Part shown: positions 53,898 through 62,242 of the stretch, one piece after another
Position numbering within the stretch: position 1 is the stretch's first letter
Layout: each line of letters starts with the position of its first letter
DNA from: Longitalea luteola
Lineage (GTDB): Bacteria; Bacteroidota; Bacteroidia; Chitinophagales; Chitinophagaceae
DNA: 64,000 nucleotides
Assembly (NCBI RefSeq): GCF_017356035.1
Contig: NZ_JAFIQX010000008.1
Coordinates: 1 to 64,000 of the forward strand
Direction of reading: 5' to 3'
The notes under the pieces: model-generated
Told to the model about the DNA's origin: nothing
What the model saw: only the letters and a program-made list of their open reading frames with translations
Database searches by the model: none
Position numbers and translations under genes: made by a program

Positions 53898-53950
53898 GAT
53901 CCCGTTGCACCGGGATCTGCAACCGGAAACACGCCCATGTTTCCGGTTTT
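53898..53950. terminator. tandem hairpins, the second oriented toward the plus strand
   Basis: GATCCCG-N6-CGGGATC (53898-53917) is followed by AACCGGAAACA-CGCCC-ATGTTTCCGGTT (53921-53947) and then T residues on the plus strand. Both neighbouring genes are on the minus strand, so the T tract sits on the wrong side to end their transcript. It could stop an antisense transcript or act as a barrier or processing hairpin between the FecR and SusC genes. Confidence 0.6.
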
Positions 53951-54062
53951 TTTATGGGACAGGCCAGTTGGTTTTTCATGGATCCATATATGCTTTGTTT
54001 TAGTAATGTTCTTAGTTAAGTTATTGATCATACGGTAAGGGCTTTCATTACTGATTACCGTT

Positions 54063-55313
54063 TCATGGGAGCACCGTTACTGTGGTTCCTTCAATGGTAA
54101 AATGAATTTTACTGAGTTCCAGGATCTTCAGTACCTGCGACAGGTTCGAATTCCTGGAAACCTGCCCGGCGAAGCGGCGGGCAGGGATCCTGCCCTTGAA
54201 GACCACCTGCACCTTATACCAGCGTGCCAGCTGCCGCATGATCGCCTGTATGTCTACGTTATTAAAATAAAATAATCCATTCTTCCAGGCTATTGCTTCT
54301 TCCAAATCCACATCATCAATAACCCGGATATGGCCCTTACCAAGAGCGGTGTTCGACAGTTGTGCCTGCTGGCCGGGATTAAGCACTACTGCATTCTTAA
54401 CATCCGGCATTTGCTTATCGGCAGGCATCACCCATTGTCGTACTTTTCCTTCCAACAGTGTTGTTCTGATCGTTCTTTCATCCTCATAGGCATTCACGTT
54501 GAACTGTGTTCCCAACACTTCTATGAGGCCTTCCCGGCCCCTGGCGCCTGTTGATGAAGAAGAAAAATGCACCCGGAAAGGCTTAGCATGATTTTTCTTT
54601 ATATCAAAATAGGCTTCTCCTGTTAGTTCAACCAACCGCTCTTTACCCGTAAATGCCGTGGGATATCGAATGGAAGAAGCTGCATTCAGCCACACTTTAC
54701 TGCCATCGGGCAATTCGAGAAAATATTGACCGCCCTTCGGCGTCGACAACATATTATATGCAGGTGAATGGTCGTTGGGCAAGGAGGCATGCGCATGTTG
54801 ATATGCCAAACTACCGTCTTCCTTTTTCTTTACAATGGTTTTACCTACAGTAGCAATGGTTCCATTGGCAGCCTTGTCAAGATCGATCACTGTGCCATCG
54901 GCCAATGTCAACGTAGCTTTATTGCTACCAGGCATAGCATCATTGACAGCCGGTGCTGGTAACTGGTTGGTTTGAACGATTTTTTCCGTAGGCGTACGAA
55001 TACTAAAGTAATAAACGGGTATAAAAGCCAGGACCACTATGGCAGCGGCCATGGCAATCTGAAACCAGATACGCTTTATCATTGGAGCTGCTGCAGGTGG
55101 TTCTTCTGAAGTATGGATCTGTTGCCAGATCGCTGTTTTCATTTCCTGGCGCAACGCTTCCTTTTCTGCATCATCCTGTGATCCCTTTTCCTCGCCCCCG
55201 TCAAAACTTTTATAATAAGCGTCAAGGAATTCTTCTTCGGCTGGCGAAGCTTTGCCAGCCAGGTATTTTTGTATAAGCCGGATCAATTTCTTTCTGGCAT
55301 CTAATTGGGCCAT
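54063..55313 (-). CDS. FecR-family anti-sigma factor (DUF4974)
   Basis: 416 residues. The N-terminal cytoplasmic anti-sigma region (about 1-80, 'LIQKYLAGKASPAEEEFL') precedes one membrane helix ('IWFQIAMAAAIVVLAFIPVY'). The periplasmic FecR domain follows ('LPDGSKVWLNAASSIRYPTA', 'VELTGEAYFDIKKNHAKPF', 'VLGTQFNVNAYEDE') and ends in DUF4974 ('YKVQVVFKGRIPARRFAGQV'). It holds the ECF sigma factor inactive until the STN domain of the SusC transporter signals substrate. It is 82 bp downstream of the sigma gene. Confidence 0.93.
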   Translation of the reverse strand: MAQLDARKKLIRLIQKYLAGKASPAEEEFLDAYYKSFDGGEEKGSQDDAEKEALRQEMKTAIWQQIHTSEEPPAAAPMIKRIWFQIAMAAAIVVLAFIPVYYFSIRTPTEKIVQTNQLPAPAVNDAMPGSNKATLTLADGTVIDLDKAANGTIATVGKTIVKKKEDGSLAYQHAHASLPNDHSPAYNMLSTPKGGQYFLELPDGSKVWLNAASSIRYPTAFTGKERLVELTGEAYFDIKKNHAKPFRVHFSSSSTGARGREGLIEVLGTQFNVNAYEDERTIRTTLLEGKVRQWVMPADKQMPDVKNAVVLNPGQQAQLSNTALGKGHIRVIDDVDLEEAIAWKNGLFYFNNVDIQAIMRQLARWYKVQVVFKGRIPARRFAGQVSRNSNLSQVLKILELSKIHFTIEGTTVTVLP

Positions 55314-55395
55314 TATGCGGTTGCTTTATAGTAAGTACCGGAAATGGCAAAAACTCCCTTCCTGTTCAAAAGAATTTTTACAAAAAAATTAAACG

Positions 55396-55944
55396 TTAGA
55401 ACATCATAAAAAAATGGGCAATATGCAAACGCAAGCGGTAAATAATGGCGCCCAACTGGTTCTGTACTGTTTTTTGAGAGAGACTTAATTCGTGGGCGAT
55501 CTCTTTGGTAGATTTATCGTGCTGGGTATGTAACAAAAATATAGTGCGTTTTTTTTCGGGCAGTTGGTCTATCCAGCTCTTTACATGTTCAAGAAATTCT
55601 TTTTCGATCAATGCTCCCTCTGCGATGAAGGAAGAGGAGGCAATGGTTTCATATAATTCGAAGAATGAAGGACCTGTTTTCTCTTTCGCCACCAGTTTGT
55701 ATACCTGAAACCTGACAGCCGTTAATAAGTATGCTTTCAAATTGCTGATAGCTACCTGCCCTCTTCTGCACCACAGATCAACAAATACGTCCTGAATAAT
55801 GTCCTTACATTGTTCTTTGTCTTTAAGTCGTCTGAAAGCTGTATCATAAAGTAATTCCCAATAACGGTCATACAAGGCGTCAAAGGCATCCCTGTTATCC
55901 TGCGCAAGCAAATCAAGCAATTCGGTGTCGTTGTGTTGTCTCAA
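55396..55944 (-). CDS. ECF-type RNA polymerase sigma factor
   Basis: 182 residues. Region 2 is 'DAFDALYDRYWELLYDTAFR' to 'IIQDVFVDLWCRRG'; region 4 is 'LPEKKRTIFLLHTQHDKSTK' with the helix-turn-helix 'EIAHELSLSQKTVQNQLGAI'. It is a SusCD-linked ECF sigma factor that, once released by the FecR partner, should transcribe the SusC/SusD genes. Its target promoters cannot be deduced from one window. Confidence 0.93.
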   Translation of the reverse strand: MRQHNDTELLDLLAQDNRDAFDALYDRYWELLYDTAFRRLKDKEQCKDIIQDVFVDLWCRRGQVAISNLKAYLLTAVRFQVYKLVAKEKTGPSFFELYETIASSSFIAEGALIEKEFLEHVKSWIDQLPEKKRTIFLLHTQHDKSTKEIAHELSLSQKTVQNQLGAIIYRLRLHIAHFFMMF

Positions 55945-56132
55945 AGCAGTTTGGCTATAGTTAGTTCGGTTCAGGTAAAAATAAAAAAATAGCTGAATTA
56001 TTTTTACCTGTTTTGCTATTAAAGATCAAATGAACATAGCAAAAGCTGCTTAAAACTATCGATTCCCTACATATAAAAATCACGCAATCGGTTGCGTGAA
56101 AACGCCATATCATTTTTTGCAGTGTTGTGAAC

Positions 56133-56157
56133 TGGTCAACATGTTGACGCATCAACC
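56133..56157. repeat. short octad run over a stop codon
   Basis: TGGTCAAC, ATGTTGAC, GCATCAAC have period 8. The stop codon of the minus-strand sugar porter (56152-56154) lies in the last unit, the same arrangement as at 41698-41737, where the sequence around the stop is also CATCAACCCTTC. Confidence 0.55.
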
Positions 56158-57555
56158 CTTCACCAGCTTCTTCTCCAGTTCCTCCAATGACACGCCCTTC
56201 GTTTCAGGCACTTTAAGCAGCACCCACATCAACTGCAGGGCCATCATAAACGCAAAGAAGGCAAAGATGGGCCATGGATTATCCTTGAAAATACCGTTCT
56301 GCTCATCTAAAAATACCGGCGTGATCAGCGTAATAATAGCTGCAAATACCCAATGCACACTGGCGCCAAACGATTGTCCCATCGCCCGTGCCTTATTGGG
56401 AAAGATCTCGGCAATGAACACCCAGATCACTGCGCCCTGGCCAATGGCATGCGCGGCAATGAACAGCAACAGGAATACCATCAGCAAACCGGCGCTGGCC
56501 TGTGCATAAAAACACCAGGCAACCATGGCCAGACTTACAATATAACCGAACGAACCAATGATGAGCAATGTCTTTCTTCCCAGTTTATCGATCAGGTATA
56601 GCCCGGCAAATGTAAACAGCAGGTTCGTACCACCGATCGCAATGGAGTTGAACAGGGATTCTTTGGCAGCCAATCCGGCCCGGCCCAGGATCTCGGGCGC
56701 ATAATATAAAATGAAATTGATCCCCGACCACTGGTTAAAGAAAGCTACTAAAAACGCCAGCCAGATGATCGTTTTATATTTTGCATTGAAAAAGCTGCTG
56801 TTGTTTTGACCGGCATGCGCTTCATGCTGTGCACTGTCGGCTATCAGTTTGATCTCGTCATCAATATTGTTCATACCCAGCCGGGCCATCACTTTTCCGG
56901 CAGCGTCATGATCTTTTTTAACCGATACCAGCCAGCGCGGGCTTTCGGGAATACCAAACACCATGAACGTATAGATCAAAGAAGGAATGGCCATAACGCC
57001 CAGCATCCAGCGCCAGTCGTTACTGCCTCCCACCCCTTGCAGAAAATAATTGGAAAGAAAAGCCACCAGGATACCAAACACGATATTGAACTGGTACATA
57101 GCTACGAGGCGGCCCCTTGTTGATGGCGTGGAGATCTCGGAAACATACGTAGGCGCCGCAACAGAGGAAATGCCGATACCCAGTCCACCAATAAAGCGGA
57201 AAAACGAAAATATATACGGATCATTGGCCAGCGCCGAACCTATTGCTGATACACTGAATAAGATGCCGATCCATAGCAATACCTTTTTGCGGCCATACTT
57301 CTGCGTGGGCAGCCCGCCGAAGATAGCGCCAACGACAGTGCCCCACAATGCCATGGACATGATAAAGAAACCATGGAACCAGGGGGAAGTATGCCACAAT
57401 TCTTTAATGGGCAGATTAGCGCCGGAGATCACTACGGTATCGAATCCGAAGATAAAACCGGCCAGGGCGGCGATCAATGAAATGCCGAACAAACCGGCAC
57501 CGGTGGAGGTAACGCCATTTTGTGCAGTCGCCCGGGTATCGAATGAAACTTGCAT
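56152..57555 (-). CDS. sugar porter family MFS transporter
   Basis: 467 residues from ATG 57555 (MQVSFDTRATAQNG), about 12 membrane segments. Sugar-porter signatures are 'GFIFGFDTVVISGA', 'LPTQKYGRKKVLLW', 'GIPESPRWLV', 'NQWSGINFILYYAPEI' (QQ/QW-SGIN sugar-binding segment) and the C-terminal 'LKVPETKGVSLEELEK' (PETKG). It imports a hexose or pentose by proton symport across the inner membrane. It is close to the SusCD cluster but separated by 207 bp, and divergent from the SNF2 gene. The stop codon sits in an octad run. Confidence 0.92.
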   Translation of the reverse strand: MQVSFDTRATAQNGVTSTGAGLFGISLIAALAGFIFGFDTVVISGANLPIKELWHTSPWFHGFFIMSMALWGTVVGAIFGGLPTQKYGRKKVLLWIGILFSVSAIGSALANDPYIFSFFRFIGGLGIGISSVAAPTYVSEISTPSTRGRLVAMYQFNIVFGILVAFLSNYFLQGVGGSNDWRWMLGVMAIPSLIYTFMVFGIPESPRWLVSVKKDHDAAGKVMARLGMNNIDDEIKLIADSAQHEAHAGQNNSSFFNAKYKTIIWLAFLVAFFNQWSGINFILYYAPEILGRAGLAAKESLFNSIAIGGTNLLFTFAGLYLIDKLGRKTLLIIGSFGYIVSLAMVAWCFYAQASAGLLMVFLLLFIAAHAIGQGAVIWVFIAEIFPNKARAMGQSFGASVHWVFAAIITLITPVFLDEQNGIFKDNPWPIFAFFAFMMALQLMWVLLKVPETKGVSLEELEKKLVKG

Positions 57556-57701
57556 AGCAGTCGTTTTATTATTTAAGTTACCATTTTTAAACAATATAAC
57601 TGCCAGATAGTCATAGTTCTCTCAGTTTGCAGTCGGCGGTCACCGGTCTGCAAATACCAGTCAAAGCTTCCAGACTGTTTTGAGGATTGAAATTGGTGCC
57701 C

Positions 57702-57765
57702 TGGAACCTGCAACCTGTAACATGTAACGCCAATTGCAAATTGCCAACTGCCAACTGCCAATTAT
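57702..57765. repeat. heptad array between divergent genes
   Basis: Units GGAACCT, GCAACCT, GTAACAT, GTAACGC, CAATTGC, AAATTGC, CAACTGC, CAACTGC, CAATTAT: period 7 with a gradually changing motif. It lies between the sugar porter start and the SNF2 start. Confidence 0.8.
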
Positions 57766-57813
57766 TTCCACATTTGTGCAAAAAACGACACTGTGTTAAT
57801 CCCCTCCTCCCCC

Positions 57814-57821
57814 TATTTTTG
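57814..57821 (+). promoter_or_regulatory. TATTTTTG -7 element of the SNF2 gene
   Basis: Fits TAnnTTTG and ends 29 bp before the ATG at 57851. A clear -33 TTTG is not present. Confidence 0.5.
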
Positions 57822-57850
57822 CCCATTACACCAATAAGTATTTTCTGCCA

Positions 57851-60715
57851 ATGATTTCTACGAAAAGCGATCAGAAAAATGTGTTATTGCTACAGCCCCA
57901 TCGTTTATTGTCGGATCATCATCTGCTGGAATGTTTGCAGATCACGAAGGAAAAAGGTATTCCCAAATATGTGAACAGTGAGCTTAACAGTGCGGAATTA
58001 AATAAGAATTTTCCCAAACTGCCGAAAGAGGTTAAAGACGTTTTACTGTCTTTTGGTAAAGAGCGGATCGGCCTGCTGAAGGAAGAGATCCAGAAAAAGT
58101 TTACCCTGCAACGCGCCGGCGTTTCTTACGAAGTATATTCCAAAACGGCTATCAGCCGCCGCCTGCACGAGCATATGGAAAGAATGAAACCATTTGCCGC
58201 ACTGGTAAAATGGTATCATAAAATTCCGGGTGAAAAAGGCAATTTCAAAACAGCGCCCGGCAGTTTCAGCACCTTCAAACCGCAATTGCAGTTTGAGGTC
58301 ACTAAAGACGGCAACGCCCTTCAGTTAAATACCTTGATTTCCATAAATGGGAATAGCTATGGTATCAACGAGTTCAGCCGTTACCAGTTCCTGCTGCTGA
58401 GCGGGAATGAATATTTCATTCTCTCTTATAAAGATTTTCAAACCCTGGAATGGCTGAAGGACAATGATCCGCAGCAATACAGTACCAACCCCCAGGAATT
58501 TTCCGAGACCATTCTCGCAAAACTGGAATCGGATTATACAGTTAACCGCAATAATCTTTTTCAGAAAAATGAGATCCGGGAAAAACCGGTAAACCGCGTA
58601 CTGCTGAGTGAGATCAGCCAGTCGTTCCTGGTGTTGACGCCGCAATGGGAATACGATGGCTTTATTGCGGAAGGTCCATGGAAAGAAACCTATGAGATCA
58701 CCCGCAACGGACAGGCTTACGCCATCTATCGCAACCAGCAGGAGGAAAAAGCACTATGGCAACTGCTGGAGGGATTACATCCCAATTTCGAAAAACAACT
58801 GAACGGCTATTATTACCTCTCTTTCGAGGAAGCGCAAAAAAAGCAATGGTTCCTGAAAGTATATCACAAGCTGCTCGACCTGAACATCCAGGTGATCGGC
58901 ATGGATATGCTGCAGCATTTCCGCTATTCACAGCATAAAGTAAAAGCCGAGGTAACTATAAGAAGCGAGATCACCGATGCCCTGTTATTGCATATGGTCA
59001 TCTCCTTTGGCGAAGAAGAAGTGTCACTCGTGGAAGTGCAAAAGATCATCCAGGCCGGACAAAGAGCCATTCTCTTACAGGACGGCTCATTAGGGATCCT
59101 CAATGATGAATGGTTACAAACTTATGGCACCATCATCCGCCATGGAAAAATTTCCGGACAGGACATCCAGGTGCCGCGCTGGCTTGCTTTCAGTGAAGAA
59201 GCAACTACCGACGGCACTGCCGTTTTAAAACCAACTTTAAAGAACAGCTGGCTGGAAAAATGGCAGCAATGGCAACAGGATGGGGAAAAAGTATACGAAG
59301 TGCCCGCAACTGTTCAGGCCCAATTGCGCCCTTACCAGCAAAAAGGTTTTGAATGGATGTTGCTGCTGGCCGAAGCAGGCGCAGGCGCGTGCCTGGCAGA
59401 TGATATGGGTTTGGGTAAAACCCTGCAAACGATCAGTTTGCTCACCCATCAATTGCATGCAAAAGCTGCGCAACGCCATTTGATCGTTTGTCCATCGTCA
59501 CTGATCTATAACTGGTCGCAGGAATTACAAAAATTTGCACCGCATGTTAAGGTGCTGATCTATCATGGCGCCAATCGCGCCATCCAGGATGCAGCCACCG
59601 GCGAATACCAGGTGATCATTACCAGCTATGGCACCGTGCGGCAGGATATCGAAGAAATGTGCCTTATCCCTTTCGGCACTATCGTGCTCGATGAAAGCCA
59701 CAATATCAAGAATCCCGCGGCGCAGATCACCAAAGCAGTGGAAAGATTACAATCAAACTTCCGCGTGGCGCTGAGTGGTACGCCTGTCATGAACAACACG
59801 TTCGACCTCTACGCACAAATGAACTTCCTGTTACCGGGCATTTTTGGTACGCGGGAATTTTTCCGGCGGGAATATGCCGATGCCATCGATCATCGCCGTG
59901 ATACCGACAAGATCAAGACCCTGCAGCGCATTACGGCGCCCTTCGTCTTACGCCGCACCAAAGAACAGGTGGCCGGCGATCTGCCAGCCAAGACTGAAAT
60001 GGTCATGTGGTGCAATATGAGCGATGCACAAAAGCGATTATACGACGAAGTGAAGGACAGCATCCGCCAAAGTGTATTCCTCAACATCGAAACAGAAGGG
60101 CTTAATAAAAGCAAGCTGGCGGTTTTACAGGGCATGCTGAAACTACGACAGATCTGTAACTCGCCCTTACTGCTGCCCAGCGAGGAACAGACCTGCAACG
60201 ATTCGGTGAAGACAGATATGCTAATGAACGAATTGCAGAACAACCTGAAAGATCAAAAGGTGCTGATCTTCTCCCAGTTCACTACCATGCTCAACCTGCT
60301 GGCAGCCAACTGCCGCGAGCAGGGCATAGCGTATTATCATCTCGACGGACAAACCGCTCCTGAAAAACGGATAGAGATGGTAAATAAATACCAGGAACCG
60401 GGCAATACCACCAACGTATTTCTCATCAGTCTGAAAGCCGGTAACGCCGGTTTGAACCTCACTGCTGCCGGCTATGTATTCCTCTTCGATCCCTGGTGGA
60501 ATACAGCGGTGCAACAACAGGCCATTGACCGTACGCACCGCATTGGCCAAACGAAGAATGTATTTGCCTACAAAATGATCTGTAAAGACACCATTGAAGA
60601 AAAGATCATTTCGCTGCAACAGCATAAAAAGCAACTGGCTGAGGAACTGATCGCGGAAGATGAGGGTTTTGTGAAGTCGCTGACCGAAGATGATATTAAG
60701 TACTTATTTAGTTAG
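57851..60715 (+). CDS. SNF2-family DEAD/DEAH helicase-like ATPase
   Basis: 954 residues. About 490 N-terminal residues form an accessory region of mostly beta and helix without a recognised domain. The SNF2 ATPase core follows: 'RPYQQKGFEWMLLLAEAGAG', Walker A 'LADDMGLGKTLQTISLL', motif Ia 'LIVCPSSLIYNW', Walker B 'IVLDESHNIKNP' (DESH), 'ALSGTPVMNN', then the C lobe with 'FSQFTTMLNLLA', 'LISLKAGNAGLNLTAA' and 'QAIDRTHRIGQTKNVFAYKM'. It translocates on double-stranded DNA to remodel protein-DNA complexes. Bacterial members are poorly characterised, with roles proposed in RNA polymerase recycling or defence. Confidence 0.92.
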   Translation: MISTKSDQKNVLLLQPHRLLSDHHLLECLQITKEKGIPKYVNSELNSAELNKNFPKLPKEVKDVLLSFGKERIGLLKEEIQKKFTLQRAGVSYEVYSKTAISRRLHEHMERMKPFAALVKWYHKIPGEKGNFKTAPGSFSTFKPQLQFEVTKDGNALQLNTLISINGNSYGINEFSRYQFLLLSGNEYFILSYKDFQTLEWLKDNDPQQYSTNPQEFSETILAKLESDYTVNRNNLFQKNEIREKPVNRVLLSEISQSFLVLTPQWEYDGFIAEGPWKETYEITRNGQAYAIYRNQQEEKALWQLLEGLHPNFEKQLNGYYYLSFEEAQKKQWFLKVYHKLLDLNIQVIGMDMLQHFRYSQHKVKAEVTIRSEITDALLLHMVISFGEEEVSLVEVQKIIQAGQRAILLQDGSLGILNDEWLQTYGTIIRHGKISGQDIQVPRWLAFSEEATTDGTAVLKPTLKNSWLEKWQQWQQDGEKVYEVPATVQAQLRPYQQKGFEWMLLLAEAGAGACLADDMGLGKTLQTISLLTHQLHAKAAQRHLIVCPSSLIYNWSQELQKFAPHVKVLIYHGANRAIQDAATGEYQVIITSYGTVRQDIEEMCLIPFGTIVLDESHNIKNPAAQITKAVERLQSNFRVALSGTPVMNNTFDLYAQMNFLLPGIFGTREFFRREYADAIDHRRDTDKIKTLQRITAPFVLRRTKEQVAGDLPAKTEMVMWCNMSDAQKRLYDEVKDSIRQSVFLNIETEGLNKSKLAVLQGMLKLRQICNSPLLLPSEEQTCNDSVKTDMLMNELQNNLKDQKVLIFSQFTTMLNLLAANCREQGIAYYHLDGQTAPEKRIEMVNKYQEPGNTTNVFLISLKAGNAGLNLTAAGYVFLFDPWWNTAVQQQAIDRTHRIGQTKNVFAYKMICKDTIEEKIISLQQHKKQLAEELIAEDEGFVKSLTEDDIKYLFS

Positions 60716-60726
60716 TACCCTTGGTA

Positions 60727-60890
60727 CAGTTACAGGTTGTTGATAATTGGTTACAGGTTTCAGGTTACAGGTTACAGGGTTATCAGTTACCAGGCACCAG
60801 TTGCCGGGGCTTAGGTTTATTGCAGGTGGAGCTTAGATATGCCTTCGGCATTAAGGGCCCTGAACCCGGTAACCGGCGACTGGTAACTGC
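60727..60890. repeat. heptad array with inverted arms between convergent genes
   Basis: Left arm 60727-60812 contains CAGTTACAGG-type units (GGTTACA, GGTTTCA, GGTTACA, GGTTACA) leading into CAGTTACCAGGCACCAGTTG. Right arm 60858-60890 is the reverse complement of the latter (GTAACCGGCGACTGGTAACT), with several base differences. The two arms could pair over about 25 bp. It starts 12 bp after the SNF2 stop codon and ends 4 bp before the sugar-porter stop. Confidence 0.9.
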
Positions 60891-60894
60891 TCAA

Positions 60895-62226
60895 TCAATG
60901 ACGTATACTTATTTCTTCCAATGTCTTTCCTTTCGTCTCCGTTATTCTCCTCTTAACAAACAAAAATCCCAGCACACAGATCCCGGCATACATATAGAAC
61001 GGGCCAAAAGCCCCTATTTTTTCAGCAAGTATGGGGAAGGTAAATACCAGCACGAAATAAGCGGCCCATAACGCCACTACCGCCACGGTAGTCGCTTTTG
61101 CGCGGATATGGTTGGGAAATATCTCTGCAATAAGCACCCAGGTAACCGGCGCCAGGGAGGTTGCATACAGCGCTATTGCTATCAGCACAAATACCGAAAC
61201 GAGCGAAGCCGCTGCCTGTGCCTGTAATAACAAAGCCAGTACAATGTAGATCACCGATAAACCCGCAGCACCAGCCAGCATCAATGGTTTGCGGCCCAGT
61301 TTATCAACCTGCCACATGGCAATGATGGTAAACAGAAGGTTCACGGCGCCAATGGACACCGTTTCAAACAACTGTTGATTGAGATTGGCGCCAACCGATT
61401 CAAAAATGGTTGACGTATAATTGAACACTACGTTGATACCGCAGAATTGCTGGAACACCGCGAGCAGAATGCCCGGTACAATAAACTTGCGCAGCGAGGG
61501 CGACCAGATCTTATTCGACGCACGCTGCTGTGAACCAAATAAGGATCGCTTTATTTCGCTAATTGTAAGCTCAGCAAAATCAGGATTGCCGATCCTGCTC
61601 AAGATACGTCTGGCTTTTTCCTGTTGATTGGCCTGCATCAACCAGCGCGGACTTTCTGGCAACCACATTACACCGAGCAGAAATAACAGGGAGGGCACAG
61701 CGCCTAACCCGAACATCCAGCGCCACGCATCGGGTCCATTGTCAGCCAGCAGGTAATTAACGAGGTTGGTGATGAGTATGCCGATCACAATGGTGAGCTG
61801 GTTAATAGCCACATTACGGCCACGCACTGCTGCGGGTGATATTTCTGCGATATACATGGGACTTAACATGGATGCCATACCCACCCCAATGCCAGCCGCA
61901 AACCGCATGGCAATAAAAACGGTCAATGAACCGGAGATCGCCATACCGATCGACGACAATGCAAAGATGATAGCAGCAGTCATCAGTCCGGGCCGGCGGC
62001 CATAGCGGTCTGCCAGTGCGCCGGCAATTAAACAACCTACGATACAGCCCAGCGCCAGCGAACCGGTCAAAAAGCCTTCCCACCAGGCGTTCAGGCCAAA
62101 GGTCGTACGCAAAAAAGGCAGTGCACCGGAGATCACGGCAAAATCAAACCCGAACAAATATCCTCCCAGTGCTGAAATAAAGGAGATAGCTATAATGTAA
62201 CCTGAATTAAAACGGTATTGGGTCAT
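60895..62226 (-). CDS. sugar porter family MFS transporter
   Basis: 443 residues from ATG 62226 (MTQYRFNSGYIIAISF); a TTG three codons earlier is in frame. About 12 membrane segments carry the sugar-porter motifs 'GYLFGFDFAVISGALPFL', 'ALADRYGRRPGLM', 'LPESPRWLM', 'QQFCGINVVFNYTSTI' and 'RRITETKGKTLEEI'. It probably imports a monosaccharide released by the adjacent GH2 enzyme, whose stop codon is 16 bp upstream. It is similar in family to, but clearly different from, the porter at 56152. Confidence 0.92.
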   Translation of the reverse strand: MTQYRFNSGYIIAISFISALGGYLFGFDFAVISGALPFLRTTFGLNAWWEGFLTGSLALGCIVGCLIAGALADRYGRRPGLMTAAIIFALSSIGMAISGSLTVFIAMRFAAGIGVGMASMLSPMYIAEISPAAVRGRNVAINQLTIVIGILITNLVNYLLADNGPDAWRWMFGLGAVPSLLFLLGVMWLPESPRWLMQANQQEKARRILSRIGNPDFAELTISEIKRSLFGSQQRASNKIWSPSLRKFIVPGILLAVFQQFCGINVVFNYTSTIFESVGANLNQQLFETVSIGAVNLLFTIIAMWQVDKLGRKPLMLAGAAGLSVIYIVLALLLQAQAAASLVSVFVLIAIALYATSLAPVTWVLIAEIFPNHIRAKATTVAVVALWAAYFVLVFTFPILAEKIGAFGPFYMYAGICVLGFLFVKRRITETKGKTLEEISIRH

Positions 62227-62242
62227 GGCAAACAATTTAAGA

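Noticed and set aside
54163-54186. Palindrome CCTGCCC...GGGCAGG resembling the REP-like hairpin
   Set aside because: It lies inside the FecR coding region where the encoded residues fit the normal DUF4974 alignment without an insertion, so it is probably coincidental.
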